Below are positions 8,761-18,434 of a DNA stretch of 50,934 nt, piece by piece. Source of the DNA: Companilactobacillus tucceti DSM 20183 (lineage in GTDB: Bacteria; Bacillota; Bacilli; Lactobacillales; Lactobacillaceae). The stretch spans positions 1-50,934 of the forward strand of contig NZ_AZDG01000017.1 of assembly GCF_001434665.1 (NCBI RefSeq), in the 5' to 3' direction. The position numbers and the translations under genes were made by a program. Position 1 is the first letter of the stretch, and each line of letters starts with the position of its first letter. The notes below the pieces were generated by a model. It was not told where the DNA came from. It did no database searches and saw nothing but the letters and a program-made list of their open reading frames with translations.

Positions 8761-8791
8761 TTGACCCTCTAGTAGCCTGAGAGTTTATATT
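8761..8791 (+). promoter_or_regulatory. MerR-type promoter of the second DUF554 gene
   Basis: TTGACC (8761-8766), a 19-bp spacer, TATATT (8786-8791). A dyad ACCCTC-N9-GAGAGT (5 of 6 symmetric) spans the spacer. The close match to the promoter at 7842-7872 indicates that promoter and gene were duplicated together and that one MerR regulator controls both. Confidence 0.75.
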
Positions 8792-8820
8792 AATAATATT
8801 TACTCGTGGGGGATGATATT

Positions 8821-9498
8821 ATGATTGGGACAATTTTTAATGTATCGATGATTTTAATTGGTAGTATTATAGGACGATTTTTGCATAAAGGAATGAAACC
8901 AGAATTTCAAAAAATATTAACACAAGGCCTGGGATTGGCGGCAATGGTAATAGGAATTAATGCGGTTGTTCAGCATATGCCAAAGAGTCACTACCCAGTA
9001 TTGTTTATTGTTAGCCTAGCCATTGGTGGTTTGTTGGGGCAATGGATCGATTTGCAATCTAGATTTGATAAATTAGTCGGTAAATTTTCAGGTGGAAATC
9101 TAGCAGAAGGGTTAGCTACAGTTATTTTATTATATTGCATTGGTTCTTTATCTATTCTGGGTCCAATTGAAGCTGCGTTGAAACATGATTACACATTTTT
9201 ATTCACTAATGGAATGCTGGATGGAATTACGTCGATTGTTTTGGCGTCAACTTTTGGATTAGGAATTGCATTTGCGGCTGTTGCTGTTTTGTTATGGCAA
9301 GGTAGTATTTATATGATTGCTTTATTTTTTCAAGGAGCATTAAACACCAATATGATCAATGAATTAACGATTGTTGGTGGAATTTTAATTTTGGCATCAG
9401 GATTAGGTCTATTGGAAATTAAAAAAATTAGTGTTTTAAATCTTTTGCCATCTTTAGCAGTTCCACTAATTTTAATTTTCTTATTAAGCTTGTTTTAA
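8821..9498 (+). CDS. DUF554 family membrane protein (second of two paralogues)
   Basis: A 225-residue membrane protein, paralogue of the gene at 7909-8586 with exactly equal length and conserved blocks MPKSHYPVLFIVSL, LYCIGSLSILGP and LTIVGGIL. The start at 8821 has GGGGGA 7 nt upstream and yields MIGTIFNVSMI, matching the paralogue. It has its own MerR-type promoter. An A-type repeat with terminator separates the two genes, so they are probably separate transcripts under common control. The two may form a hetero-oligomer or differ in ligand; neither can be decided from sequence. Function unknown. Confidence 0.85.
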   Translation: MIGTIFNVSMILIGSIIGRFLHKGMKPEFQKILTQGLGLAAMVIGINAVVQHMPKSHYPVLFIVSLAIGGLLGQWIDLQSRFDKLVGKFSGGNLAEGLATVILLYCIGSLSILGPIEAALKHDYTFLFTNGMLDGITSIVLASTFGLGIAFAAVAVLLWQGSIYMIALFFQGALNTNMINELTIVGGILILASGLGLLEIKKISVLNLLPSLAVPLILIFLLSLF

Positions 9499-9547
9499 TT
9501 TAGAAAGATTTCAAAACTGATATTTTCACTTATTTTATTAAAGTCCC

Positions 9548-9576
9548 TTGACAATGATTAAAAAGTATCTAATAAT
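9548..9576 (+). promoter_or_regulatory. Promoter of the PanE-like gene
   Basis: A perfect -35 TTGACA (9548-9553), 16-bp spacer, and -10 TAATAA (9570-9575). The ribosome-binding site TTGGAGG (9594-9600) lies 9 nt before the ATG at 9610. Confidence 0.7.
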
Positions 9577-9609
9577 GCATAACAACATATAATTTGGAGG
9601 CGACTATTT

Positions 9610-10584
9610 ATGAAATATGCAGTATTAGGTGCAGGTGCAATGGGATTGAGATACGGAGTTCTTTTACAAGAGGCTGGTTTTGAAGTTGATTTTGTGGATA
9701 TTTGGGATAAGCAAATTGAAACAATTAAACAACAAAATGGTGTGTTTGTATCTCGTGATGGTGAAAATAAGCATCTTGTACCAATTAACATTACGTCACC
9801 TGAAGATTATATGGGTTCTCCTGATGTTTGGATCGTCTTTGTAAAACAGATGCAATTGGCGGATGCTTTAAATAGAGCAGAACATCTATTTACCAAAGAA
9901 CAATATGTTGTTGCTCCAATGAATGGCATGGGACATATTGAAAAATTAGATAAGTATTTTGAAAAAGATAAGGTAATAAGTGGAACAGCAATGATTGCTA
10001 CTGTCTTGAATGGACCTGGTGATGTGGATTTCATGGGTCCATCGGGTGCAGGTAGTATGAAATTAGTTAATCAAAATGAAACTCCAGATGAAGTTACTAA
10101 ACAAATTGCTAATGATTTTACAAAGGCTAATTTGAATCCAGAAATCACTACTAATTTTCAAGGAACTCTAATGGCTAAGGTTATTTTGAATTCAGTCTGT
10201 AATACGCTTTGTACTATGTTTGGAATTAAGATGGGTGAATTTATTCAAGCACCAACAACTGAAGCTTTAAGTAAACAGCTTATTAATGAAGCCTTTGATG
10301 TTTGTGAACGTGCTGGAATTAAATTATTGAATACTAGACAACAAGAATGGGAAACGATTAAGTTTGCAGCAACTAAAAGTATGCCACTCCATTATCCATC
10401 CATGTATCAGGATATGTCCAAGCATCGACCTACTGAAGTCGACTATATTAATGGTTATATTTATGAATTGGGTAAGAAATACAATTATGAAGCTACAACA
10501 CATGATTACTTACGTAACTTAGTTCATTTAGCTGAATTTACAAACGACTTTGATCCTGAAACTTTGACTGCAGAAGTAGAGTAG
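9610..10584 (+). CDS. Ketopantoate reductase family protein (PanE/ApbA)
   Basis: A 324-residue NADPH-dependent 2-keto acid reductase family protein. The N-terminal Rossmann motif GAGAMG (residues 7-12) and the C-terminal helical domain with a conserved lysine in the GTLMAKVILNSVCN region are typical of PanE (2-dehydropantoate 2-reductase, pantothenate synthesis). In lactic acid bacteria some PanE homologues instead act as D-2-hydroxyacid dehydrogenases on branched-chain keto acids, and no pantothenate genes are nearby, so the substrate is open. It is monocistronic, with a strong TTGACA promoter and its own terminator. Length is normal to slightly long (usual 290-320). Confidence 0.85.
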   Translation: MKYAVLGAGAMGLRYGVLLQEAGFEVDFVDIWDKQIETIKQQNGVFVSRDGENKHLVPINITSPEDYMGSPDVWIVFVKQMQLADALNRAEHLFTKEQYVVAPMNGMGHIEKLDKYFEKDKVISGTAMIATVLNGPGDVDFMGPSGAGSMKLVNQNETPDEVTKQIANDFTKANLNPEITTNFQGTLMAKVILNSVCNTLCTMFGIKMGEFIQAPTTEALSKQLINEAFDVCERAGIKLLNTRQQEWETIKFAATKSMPLHYPSMYQDMSKHRPTEVDYINGYIYELGKKYNYEATTHDYLRNLVHLAEFTNDFDPETLTAEVE

Positions 10585-10590
10585 AAAAAA

Positions 10591-10630
10591 AGAGTATCAA
10601 CAGTATAAAATTTGTTGATACTCTCTTTTT
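10591..10630 (+). terminator. Intrinsic terminator after the PanE-like gene
   Basis: An 11-bp perfect stem (AGAGTATCAAC 10591-10601 with GTTGATACTCT 10614-10624) with a 12-nt loop, then C and five T. Confidence 0.85.
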
Positions 10631-10731
10631 CTGAATTTTTATTAGGATTGGCTTGTTAATTAATTATAAACAGGTGTTTAAAATGGGGGGGGTACGTGTT
10701 AGGATGAACTTATATTAGGGAGGAAATTATT

Positions 10732-11271
10732 ATGAAAAGAAGTCTATTAAGTAGTGTCACTATTTTGTTAGCTTTAAGCATGATGTCTACGACTGTTTTT
10801 GCATCGGATGTAACTAATGATGATTATGCGATAACAGACGAAGATGGAAACAGTGTTACCAACAACTTAGATTTAGATAATTTCGGTGTAACAGTAACTT
10901 CTAGTTCAGCCCAACTATACGATATTAATGGAAATAAAATTTCAGCTAGTTTAAATCAAGGAACATCTTGGAAAACAGATAATGAGCGTTACATAGGTGA
11001 TTCAGTCTATTATCGTGTGTCAACGAACGGGTATGTGAATAGTAGTGACGTTTATCTATATAAACCTATTAATGAAGTGATTAAAGCGATGGGGGATAAA
11101 CCTGTTGTTCTCTATAATAATCAAGGGCAATTGATCAAAAACTCCAACAGAGCGTTAGCGCCAGGATCAACTTGGAGAACAGATCGAGTTATTACAGTAG
11201 ATCATATAAGTTATTATCGTGTTTCAACTAATGAATTTGCGGTGTTATCTGATATTTCATATGTAAATTAG
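10732..11271 (+). CDS. Small secreted protein with two SLAP (surface-layer) repeats
   Basis: A 179-residue exported protein. The N-terminus has a Sec signal peptide (MKRSLLSS, a hydrophobic core, and cleavage likely after VFA near residue 24). The mature part carries two repeats of about 60 residues. Each runs from an xxLYxxNG segment through GT/STWKTD or WRTD to YYRVSTN and ends in a SDVYL/SDISY segment, the pattern of the Lactobacillus SLAP wall-binding domain (PF03217). There is no separate enzymatic domain, so it may be a cell-wall-associated structural or regulatory protein. GGGAGGA precedes the ATG. An eight-G tract lies about 40 nt upstream of the start. The A3 element begins at the stop codon. 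Confidence 0.85.
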   Translation: MKRSLLSSVTILLALSMMSTTVFASDVTNDDYAITDEDGNSVTNNLDLDNFGVTVTSSSAQLYDINGNKISASLNQGTSWKTDNERYIGDSVYYRVSTNGYVNSSDVYLYKPINEVIKAMGDKPVVLYNNQGQLIKNSNRALAPGSTWRTDRVITVDHISYYRVSTNEFAVLSDISYVN

Positions 11272-11383
11272 AGCGCAAGAAATCATGTTCAGCTTTCGAG
11301 CATTAAGGTAAACAAGTCTAGCAATCAAAGATTGCTAGACTTGTTTGCTTTAAGCAGAAAAAGCTATGATTTCTTGCGCGTTT
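11271..11383 (+). repeat. Structured intergenic element, copy A3
   Basis: Overlaps the G of the stop codon. Outer helix: 14 perfect pairs (11273-11286 with 11366-11379). A GTTC bulge (11287-11290), helix AGCTTT/AAAGCT, internal loop CGAGCA opposite GCAGAA, and an inner stem of 16 perfect pairs (11310-11325 with 11331-11346), extended outward through TTAAGG/CTTTAA. It ends in CGTTT. Confidence 0.8.
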
Positions 11384-11487
11384 GTTCTGAGTATATAACG
11401 TACTAATTTTTATCTAAGCACAGTCTCTTTTTAATTTTCAACAATATTGATACAATATCATAGGTAAAGATGGGGGAATTTTATATA

Positions 11488-12291
11488 ATGAAAATACTTT
11501 TCGTTGGGGATGTCGTTGGAAAAATCGGCCTTAAAACTGTGGAAACTTATTTGCCAGAAATCAAGCAAAAAGTTAAACCACAGTTAACTATCGTTAATGG
11601 TGAAAACGCTAATGGTGGTAAAGGAATCAAGGTCGAAGATTACCAAAGGATCCAAGTGGCCGGTGCAGATGTTGTATCTGGTGGAAATCATATTTGGGAT
11701 AAGCGTGAAGTTTTAGAATTTATCGACGATCCTAAGAAGAGTATCTTACGTCCATACAATTTTTCAGGCGCTGATGTGCCTGGTCGTGGTGTAATTGAAA
11801 AGAAGGTCAATCAAAAAAAGGTTTACATTATTAACATGCAAGGTACTGCTTTAATGCAACCCTTGGATAATCCTTTCTTAGCTTTTGATAAATTACTACC
11901 TACTTTAGATAAAGACGCTGTTAAGTTTGTTGATTTTCATGCTGAAACAACTAGTGAAAAGATAGCAACTGCAAAGTATTTAACAGGACGTGTTTCTGCG
12001 GTTGTTGGAACACATACGCACGTTCAAACAAATGATGCTCGTGTCTTTGATAAGAAGACGGCATATTTAACTGATGTTGGTATGACTGGCTCATATGATG
12101 GGATTTTAGGCGTTAAAGAAGAGCCTATTATTACTCGCTTTTTAACACAACGTCCAACTGAATTTGATGTTGACGAAGATGGCCGTATGCAAATAGGGTT
12201 TTGTGTTATTGATATTAATGATCAAACTAACTATGCTCGTAGTATTAAAAATTATGTAATTAATCCTGATAATCAAAAATTTTTAAATTAG
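11488..12291 (+). CDS. ymdB: YmdB family metallophosphoesterase
   Basis: A 267-residue dinuclear-metal phosphodiesterase of the YmdB/TIGR00282 family, which hydrolyses 2',3'-cyclic nucleotides and influences biofilm and motility gene expression in Bacillus. The N-terminus MKILFVGDVVGKIG, then NGENANGGKG, SGGNHIWDK and VGTHTHVQT supply the metal ligands (Asp, Asn, His). The start at 11488 (MKILF) fits the family, although the GGGGG motif is 11 nt away; an in-frame ATG at 11470 would add six residues. It heads the ymdB-mutS-mutL-ruvAB cluster, 12 nt before mutS. Confidence 0.93.
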   Translation: MKILFVGDVVGKIGLKTVETYLPEIKQKVKPQLTIVNGENANGGKGIKVEDYQRIQVAGADVVSGGNHIWDKREVLEFIDDPKKSILRPYNFSGADVPGRGVIEKKVNQKKVYIINMQGTALMQPLDNPFLAFDKLLPTLDKDAVKFVDFHAETTSEKIATAKYLTGRVSAVVGTHTHVQTNDARVFDKKTAYLTDVGMTGSYDGILGVKEEPIITRFLTQRPTEFDVDEDGRMQIGFCVIDINDQTNYARSIKNYVINPDNQKFLN

Positions 12292-12303
12292 TGGAGGAAA
12301 TAG

Positions 12304-14916
12304 ATGCCACAAAAAACTAAAGAAACTCCAATGATGCAACAGTATCTCGATATGAAAGATGAATATCCAGATGCTTTTTTGTTTTATCGTGTTGGAGATT
12401 TCTATGAAATGTTTTATGATGACGCAGTCAAAGGTTCACAAATACTTGAATTGACTTTAACGTCACGTAATAAAAAAGCGGATGAAAGTATTCCTATGTG
12501 TGGAGTACCTCATAAAGCTGTACAAAGTTATATCGATATTTTGGTCGATAAAGGTTATAAAGTAGCAATCTGTGATCAATTAGAGAATCCACAAGATGCT
12601 CAAGGAATGGTCAAGCGTGGAATAACTCGCGTTGTAACTCCTGGAACAGTTATGGATGAATCAGCTAATCAAGCAACTGAAAATAACTATATTACTGCTA
12701 TCGGTCGCAATAAAAATCAATTTGGATTAGCCTATGCGGACTTATCAACAGGTGAAGTCAAAGTAACTGTTGTTAATAATTCAATTGATTTGATCAATGA
12801 ATTACAAAACCTTAATACTAAAGAATGTGTTGTTTTCAAAGATTTGGCTAAAAAATATCTCGAACCGATTCAGAAAATCGGCATCTTGATTTCAACAATT
12901 GATGAAATAGATAACAACTTTGATTATGACTTTAGTAATATTTCTGATGATTTAGAAGTAAGTACTGTAAAAATCCTTATTTCATATTTGATCGAAACAC
13001 AAATGCGTTCACTGGATCATTTGAAGCCAGCTGAGACGTATGAAACAACAGCATATTTGTCCATGGATCATACAGCGCAGAGTAATTTGGAATTATTTCA
13101 AAATTTAAGAACAAATAAAAAGTCTGGAACACTTTTGTGGCTTTTGGATGAATCAAAAACCGCCATGGGTGGCAGACTTTTAAAGCAGTGGCTATCGAGA
13201 CCGTTGATCAATCAAAGTGTTTTGGAACATAGACAGCACATAGTAGACGTGTTTTTACAGAATTATTTTCAACATTCATCATTTCAGGATTATTTAACAA
13301 AAGTCTATGATTTGGAGAGATTAGCTGGTCGTATTGCTTATGGAACTGTTAATGGACGTGATTTAGTTCAATTAAAGACATCTTTGGAACAAGTTCCGAT
13401 GATAAAACAAATTTTGTTGGATATTGGGGACTATGACCTTGATGCTTATGTGGAAAAGATTGATGAAGTTAACGATGTTCATTCACTGATCGATAAATCT
13501 ATTAGCGATGAACCACCTATTTCAGTTACAGGTGGTGGATTGATCAAACAAGGCTATAATGAACAGCTTGATAAATATATTGATGCCTCTAAGAATGGTA
13601 AGCAATGGATGGCAAGTTTGCGAGCTAAAGAACAAGAAGTAACTGGAATCAGTAACTTGAAAATCGGTTACAATAAAGTATTTGGTTACTATATTGAAGT
13701 TACTAAGTCTAATGTGGATAAAGTACCTGAAGGTCGTTATCAAAGAAAGCAAACTTTGACCAATGCTGAAAGATATATCACTCCAGAACTAAAAGAAAAA
13801 GAGAGCTTAATTCTTGAAGCAGAAGAGAAGTCTCAAGCTTTGGAATATCATTTGTTTGATGAAATCAGAACTAAAATCAAACAACAAATCAGAAGGATTC
13901 AAAATTTAGCCAATATTTTGTCACAACTAGATGTTTTACAAAGTTTTGCAGTTGTCAGTGAAACTTATCATTATGTAAAGCCAACATTTACAAAGGGCCA
14001 TGAATTAAAAGTCGTAAATGGTCGTCATCCGGTTGTTGAAAAAGTTTTGAGTAATAATAGTTATATTCCAAATGATGTTACTTTTGATAGTAAAACAGAT
14101 ATTTTATTGATAACTGGTCCTAATATGTCTGGTAAGAGTACTTATATGAGACAGATGGCATTGACTGTTATTATGGGACAAGTGGGATGTTTTGTACCTG
14201 CTGAAAAGGCTGAATTGCCTATTTTTGATCATATCTTTACACGAATCGGTGCTGCCGATGATCTTATTTCTGGTGATAGTACTTTCATGGTTGAAATGCG
14301 GGAAGCAAATGATGCTTTGAAGAATGCTACTGAAAATAGTTTGATCATTTTTGACGAAATAGGTCGTGGTACAGCCACATATGATGGTATGGCATTAGCT
14401 CAAGCTATCATTGAATATATCGATGAAAATGTTAAAGCTATGACAATGTTCTCAACACATTATCATGAGTTAACTGAATTAGAATCTCAGTTACCTGGAG
14501 TTAAAAATGTCCACGTTGATGCTTCTGAAGAAAATGGTACTTTGGTATTTTTACACAAAGTTTTACCAGGACCTGCGGACAAGTCATATGGAATTCATGT
14601 AGCCAAATTAGCAGGATTACCAAACGAAGTTTTAACACGTGCTGATACGATACTAAGCAGTTTGGAAGATACCGCACCTAAAGAAATCAAAGTTGAACCA
14701 GCTGTTGAAAACGAAGAACCAAAAATTGATGAAGTAAGTGAACCAGAACTAGAGTCACAACTTTCACTTTTCCCAGAATTAGAACAAAAACCTAAGGGAA
14801 AATTAAATAAGGGTGAACAAAAAGTTGTTAACGAGTTACAAAAACAAGATTTAATGAGTGTCACACCAATTGACGCCATCAATCTTTTATACAAATGGCA
14901 AAAAGAACTTAAATAA
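12304..14916 (+). CDS. mutS: DNA mismatch repair protein MutS
   Basis: An 870-residue mismatch-recognition ATPase. The N-terminal mismatch-reading motif is Phe33-Tyr34-Glu35 in VGDFYEMF. The Walker A motif GPNMSGKST starts at residue 605, Walker B is [13 protein letters not shown], and FSTHYHEL is the signature/His switch. Near the C-terminus, QLSLF (in [10 protein letters not shown]) fits the beta-clamp binding consensus. Length is standard (about 850-880). GTGGAGGAAAT is the ribosome-binding region. It lies upstream of mutL in one operon and acts in post-replicative repair with MutL. Confidence 0.98.
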   Translation: MPQKTKETPMMQQYLDMKDEYPDAFLFYRVGDFYEMFYDDAVKGSQILELTLTSRNKKADESIPMCGVPHKAVQSYIDILVDKGYKVAICDQLENPQDAQGMVKRGITRVVTPGTVMDESANQATENNYITAIGRNKNQFGLAYADLSTGEVKVTVVNNSIDLINELQNLNTKECVVFKDLAKKYLEPIQKIGILISTIDEIDNNFDYDFSNISDDLEVSTVKILISYLIETQMRSLDHLKPAETYETTAYLSMDHTAQSNLELFQNLRTNKKSGTLLWLLDESKTAMGGRLLKQWLSRPLINQSVLEHRQHIVDVFLQNYFQHSSFQDYLTKVYDLERLAGRIAYGTVNGRDLVQLKTSLEQVPMIKQILLDIGDYDLDAYVEKIDEVNDVHSLIDKSISDEPPISVTGGGLIKQGYNEQLDKYIDASKNGKQWMASLRAKEQEVTGISNLKIGYNKVFGYYIEVTKSNVDKVPEGRYQRKQTLTNAERYITPELKEKESLILEAEEKSQALEYHLFDEIRTKIKQQIRRIQNLANILSQLDVLQSFAVVSETYHYVKPTFTKGHELKVVNGRHPVVEKVLSNNSYIPNDVTFDSKTDILLITGPNMSGKSTYMRQMALTVIMGQVGCFVPAEKAELPIFDHIFTRIGAADDLISGDSTFMVEMREANDALKNATENSLIIFDEIGRGTATYDGMALAQAIIEYIDENVKAMTMFSTHYHELTELESQLPGVKNVHVDASEENGTLVFLHKVLPGPADKSYGIHVAKLAGLPNEVLTRADTILSSLEDTAPKEIKVEPAVENEEPKIDEVSEPELESQLSLFPELEQKPKGKLNKGEQKVVNELQKQDLMSVTPIDAINLLYKWQKELK

Positions 14917-14930
14917 AGAAGGTGGAAAAT

Positions 14931-16781
14931 TTGGGGTTGATTCATGAGTTACCAGTTGAATTGAGTAATCAAATTGCAGCTGGTGAAGTAATTGAACGTC
15001 CGGCATCAGTTGTTAAAGAGTTAGTTGAAAATGCAATAGATGCTAAGGCTACGCAAGTGTTGATCACGGTTTATCAATCTGGTCTTCGTTCAATTGAAAT
15101 CAATGATAATGGTGTGGGTATTGCACCAGATGATGTTGAGATTGCCTTTCAACCTCATACCACTAGTAAGATATCCACAGACCATGACCTATTTAATGTT
15201 AAAACATTGGGATTTCGTGGAGAAGCTTTAGCAAGTATCGCTTCAGTTTCTAAATTGACTGTGGTTACAAGTACTGATGGGAAATCGGCTGTGAAAGCTG
15301 AATTTTCAGGAAATAGTTTGTTAAAAAAAGAAACACATGCCCGTTCAAAAGGGACAACTATCACAGTTGAAGACTTATTTTTTAATACACCGGCTAGATT
15401 AAAATATGTAAAATCTTTGCACACTGAATTGAATAAAATAGTGGATATAGTGGATCGTTTAGCAATGGGACATCCAGAAATTTCCTTTAGACTTATTCAT
15501 GAAGGAAAAGATTTAGTATGGACCTCTGGTAATGATAATTTACAACAAACAATTGCAGGCATTTATGGTAGAACAATTGCAAGTCATATGTATTCTTTTG
15601 AAAATAGTGATGCAGATTATCAAATTAAAGGATTCTTTTCTAAACCAGATACAACACGCTCTAATCGTTCATACATTTCTTTGATTTTAAATGGTCGTTA
15701 TATAAGAAATTATCAATTGGCTAATGCTGTTATTAGAGGATATGGTTCTAAACTTATGATCGGTCGTTTTCCAATTGCAATTATTGATATAAATTTAGAT
15801 CCAAGTTTAGTTGATATTAATGTCCATCCGACTAAACAAGAAGTTAGATTGACAAATGAAGGTCATATTGCTGATTTAATAAGTGATGGAATTAAGCAAA
15901 AGTTATCGACACAAAACTTGATACCTGATGCCGTTAAAAACTTAGAACGTAAAACAACTGTTGATCAAATTGAGCGACCTGAACAGATCAGTTTGGATGA
16001 CTTATCGATGGTTGAGCATATAAGTGAACCAGAACCTGATTCAAAGCCAATTACTACTGAAAAATCTTCTATAGAAGAACTTGAATCTCATCCAATTTTT
16101 GATGATCCAGAACATTTAAAGTCATGGGATGAAAGATTAAAAGAAGAAACCGAGCCAACTGAGTCAGTTTCAACTTTTCCTGATTTACACTATATTGGAC
16201 AAATTCATGGAACATATTTAGTTGCTGAAAGTCCAGAGGGTTTCTATCTAATCGATCAGCATGCAGCTCAAGAGCGGGTCAACTATGAGTATTATCGAAA
16301 ACAAATCGGTGAAGTCGCCGCTGACCAACAACGATTGTTGGTACCAATAGTCTTAGATTATCCTAATTCTGAAAGTATTTTGATTCGTGAGAAAAAACCA
16401 ATTTTAGAAAGTATTGGATTATATTTAGATGATTTTGGACAAAACAGTTTTGTTGTTAATACGCATCCCACTTGGTTTGTAGCTGGACAAGAAGAATCAA
16501 CTATCAGAGAAATGATTGATTATGTTTTGAATGATTCTAAGATTTCCGTTGCTGCATTTAGAGAAAAGAACGCCATTATGATGAGTTGTAAACGTGCCAT
16601 TAAAGCTAATCAACATTTGGATGACAAACAAGCTGCTTTCTTATTGAAAAATTTAGCGAAAGCAGAAAATCCATATAATTGTCCACATGGTAGACCAGTA
16701 TTGATAGAATTTAGTAATAGAGATTTAGAAAAAATGTTTAAGCGAATTCAAGACTCGCATGACACAAGAGAAAGTGAATAA
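14931..16781 (+). CDS. mutL: DNA mismatch repair protein MutL (endonuclease type)
   Basis: A 616-residue GHKL ATPase that couples MutS recognition to strand incision. N-terminal motifs include NQIAAGEV, NAIDA, DNGVGI and TLGFRGEALASI. The C-terminal domain has the metal-dependent nicking motif DQHA(X)2E(X)4E (near residue 440), with CKRAIKANQ and CPHGRP. This is the type found where no MutH/Dam system exists. The start is TTG at 14931, giving MGLIHELP as in the family, with AAGGTGG 5 nt upstream; a GTG at 14922 would overlap that ribosome-binding site. The central linker (about residues 330-420) is acidic and Ser/Thr-rich. Confidence 0.97.
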   Translation: MGLIHELPVELSNQIAAGEVIERPASVVKELVENAIDAKATQVLITVYQSGLRSIEINDNGVGIAPDDVEIAFQPHTTSKISTDHDLFNVKTLGFRGEALASIASVSKLTVVTSTDGKSAVKAEFSGNSLLKKETHARSKGTTITVEDLFFNTPARLKYVKSLHTELNKIVDIVDRLAMGHPEISFRLIHEGKDLVWTSGNDNLQQTIAGIYGRTIASHMYSFENSDADYQIKGFFSKPDTTRSNRSYISLILNGRYIRNYQLANAVIRGYGSKLMIGRFPIAIIDINLDPSLVDINVHPTKQEVRLTNEGHIADLISDGIKQKLSTQNLIPDAVKNLERKTTVDQIERPEQISLDDLSMVEHISEPEPDSKPITTEKSSIEELESHPIFDDPEHLKSWDERLKEETEPTESVSTFPDLHYIGQIHGTYLVAESPEGFYLIDQHAAQERVNYEYYRKQIGEVAADQQRLLVPIVLDYPNSESILIREKKPILESIGLYLDDFGQNSFVVNTHPTWFVAGQEESTIREMIDYVLNDSKISVAAFREKNAIMMSCKRAIKANQHLDDKQAAFLLKNLAKAENPYNCPHGRPVLIEFSNRDLEKMFKRIQDSHDTRESE

Positions 16782-16783
16782 TA

Positions 16784-17374
16784 ATGTTTGAATACTTAAA
16801 TGGAATTATTACAGAAGTTGATCCGGCCTATGTGGTTGTTGATGTTAATGGTGTAGGTTATAAAGTTCAAGTGGCTAATCCTTATCGTTATCAACAAGAT
16901 GAAAAGACTAAGATCTATGTAGAACAAATCGTTCGTGATAACGAACAATCTTTATATGGATTTTATGATTTGAATGAAAAACGCATTTTTCTTAATTTGA
17001 TCAGTGTTTCGGGAATTGGACCAAAAAGTGCCCTAGCCATTTTAGCTGGGCAAGACCTTAATGGATTGATTTCAGCAATTGAAAATAATGATGTGAAATT
17101 CTTGACGAGATTTCCTAAGATAGGTAAAAAGACCGCTCAACAAATTGTTTTGGATCTAAGCGGTAAGTTTACAGCTCAAGGTCAAATGACTTTAGGTGAG
17201 GAACCGACAGTATTGAGCTCTGGAAATAAAGAATTAGAAGATGGTATGTTGGCCTTAGAGTCATTAGGATATACAGCACGTGATATTAGTAAAATCAAAC
17301 CTAAATTACAAAAAGAGGCTCTTGATTCAGCGGATGCTTATTTGAGAGCCGGATTAAAATTATTAACAAAATAG
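16784..17374 (+). CDS. ruvA: Holliday junction branch migration protein RuvA
   Basis: A 196-residue DNA-binding subunit of the RuvABC resolvasome. It forms tetramers that clamp the four-way junction. The N-terminal OB-fold (MFEYLNGIITEVDPAYVVVDV), tandem helix-hairpin-helix motifs (LISVSGIGPKSAL and FPKIGKKTAQQI), and the small C-terminal domain that contacts RuvB are all present. It starts 2 nt after the mutL stop and 15 nt before ruvB, so it is translationally linked in the operon. Length is typical. Confidence 0.97.
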   Translation: MFEYLNGIITEVDPAYVVVDVNGVGYKVQVANPYRYQQDEKTKIYVEQIVRDNEQSLYGFYDLNEKRIFLNLISVSGIGPKSALAILAGQDLNGLISAIENNDVKFLTRFPKIGKKTAQQIVLDLSGKFTAQGQMTLGEEPTVLSSGNKELEDGMLALESLGYTARDISKIKPKLQKEALDSADAYLRAGLKLLTK

Positions 17375-17389
17375 AGGGGAGGATAACTA

Positions 17390-18421
17390 ATGGGAAATAA
17401 TGATAATGAAAACGATCGTTTAACTGATGCTGATTCATTAGATGATATTGAAGATATTGTTGAGCAAACGTTACGTCCAACAACCTTTGACCAATATTTA
17501 GGACAAGAAAAAGCCAAAAAAGAATTAGATGTTTATATCAAAGCTGCTAAGCAAAGACAACAAACATTGGATCATGTTTTGCTATATGGACCTCCTGGGT
17601 TAGGTAAAACAACGCTTGCAATGATCATTGCTAATGAAATGGGAGTAAATATTCATACAACTACTGGACCTTCGATTGAAAAGTCAGGTGATCTAGTGGC
17701 AGTGCTAGATGAATTATCACCAGGTGATGTACTTTTTATTGATGAAATTCACCGTATGCCACGATCTGTTGAAGAGGTTCTTTATTCAGCTATGGAAGAT
17801 TTCTACATTGATATAATCGTTGGTCAAGGAACAGAAGCACGTTCACTTCATCATGAGTTAGTTCCGTATACTTTGATTGGGGCAACTACTACTGCAGGTA
17901 AATTGTCAGCTCCTTTAAGAGATAGATTTGGAATTGTTGAACATATGGAGTATTATTCAGAGGCTGAACTATCGAAAATTGTTTTTAGATCTGCTAACGT
18001 TTTGAATATTAATGTCGATGAAGAAGGGGCTCACGAGATTGCCAGAAGATCGCGTGGAACGCCTAGAATTGCCAATAGATTACTAAAACGTGTCCGTGAT
18101 TTTGCTCAAGTTGCGGGTAAAGATATGATAGATTATGATATTGCCGAATCAGCTTTAAACCAACTACAAGTGGATGATGCTGGATTGGATAGATTAGATA
18201 GAAAAATCTTGTCGATGATGATCGAATTGTATAATGGCGGACCACTTGGAATCAAAGTTATTGCTGCTAATATTGGTGAAGACCAAGAAACAATTGAATC
18301 AGTATATGAACCATATTTAATGCAAAAGGGATTTTTGAAAAGGACTGCTAGAGGACGAATCGTAACTCGTAAAGGCTACGAACATCTTGGCTATACGTAT
18401 CCTGACAAGAAGAACGATTAA
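17390..18421 (+). CDS. ruvB: Holliday junction branch migration ATPase RuvB
   Basis: A 343-residue AAA+ motor that drives branch migration at RuvA-bound junctions. Walker [10 protein letters not shown] is at residues 67-75 and Walker B is LFIDEIHRM. Sensor-1 lies in the [18 protein letters not shown] region, whose RDRFG contains the arginine finger, and the winged-helix C-terminus ends near [21 protein letters not shown] precedes the ATG. The N-terminal 25 residues are acidic, a normal lineage-specific extension. Confidence 0.98.
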   Translation: MGNNDNENDRLTDADSLDDIEDIVEQTLRPTTFDQYLGQEKAKKELDVYIKAAKQRQQTLDHVLLYGPPGLGKTTLAMIIANEMGVNIHTTTGPSIEKSGDLVAVLDELSPGDVLFIDEIHRMPRSVEEVLYSAMEDFYIDIIVGQGTEARSLHHELVPYTLIGATTTAGKLSAPLRDRFGIVEHMEYYSEAELSKIVFRSANVLNINVDEEGAHEIARRSRGTPRIANRLLKRVRDFAQVAGKDMIDYDIAESALNQLQVDDAGLDRLDRKILSMMIELYNGGPLGIKVIAANIGEDQETIESVYEPYLMQKGFLKRTARGRIVTRKGYEHLGYTYPDKKND

Positions 18422-18434
18422 GGAGAATTAAGAA

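Noticed and set aside
14922-14930. Upstream GTG start for mutL (and similarly for yajC at 20994)
   Set aside because: The GTG is part of the ribosome-binding sequence AAGGTGG; the TTG 9 nt later gives the family N-terminus in mutL and the right spacing in both genes.
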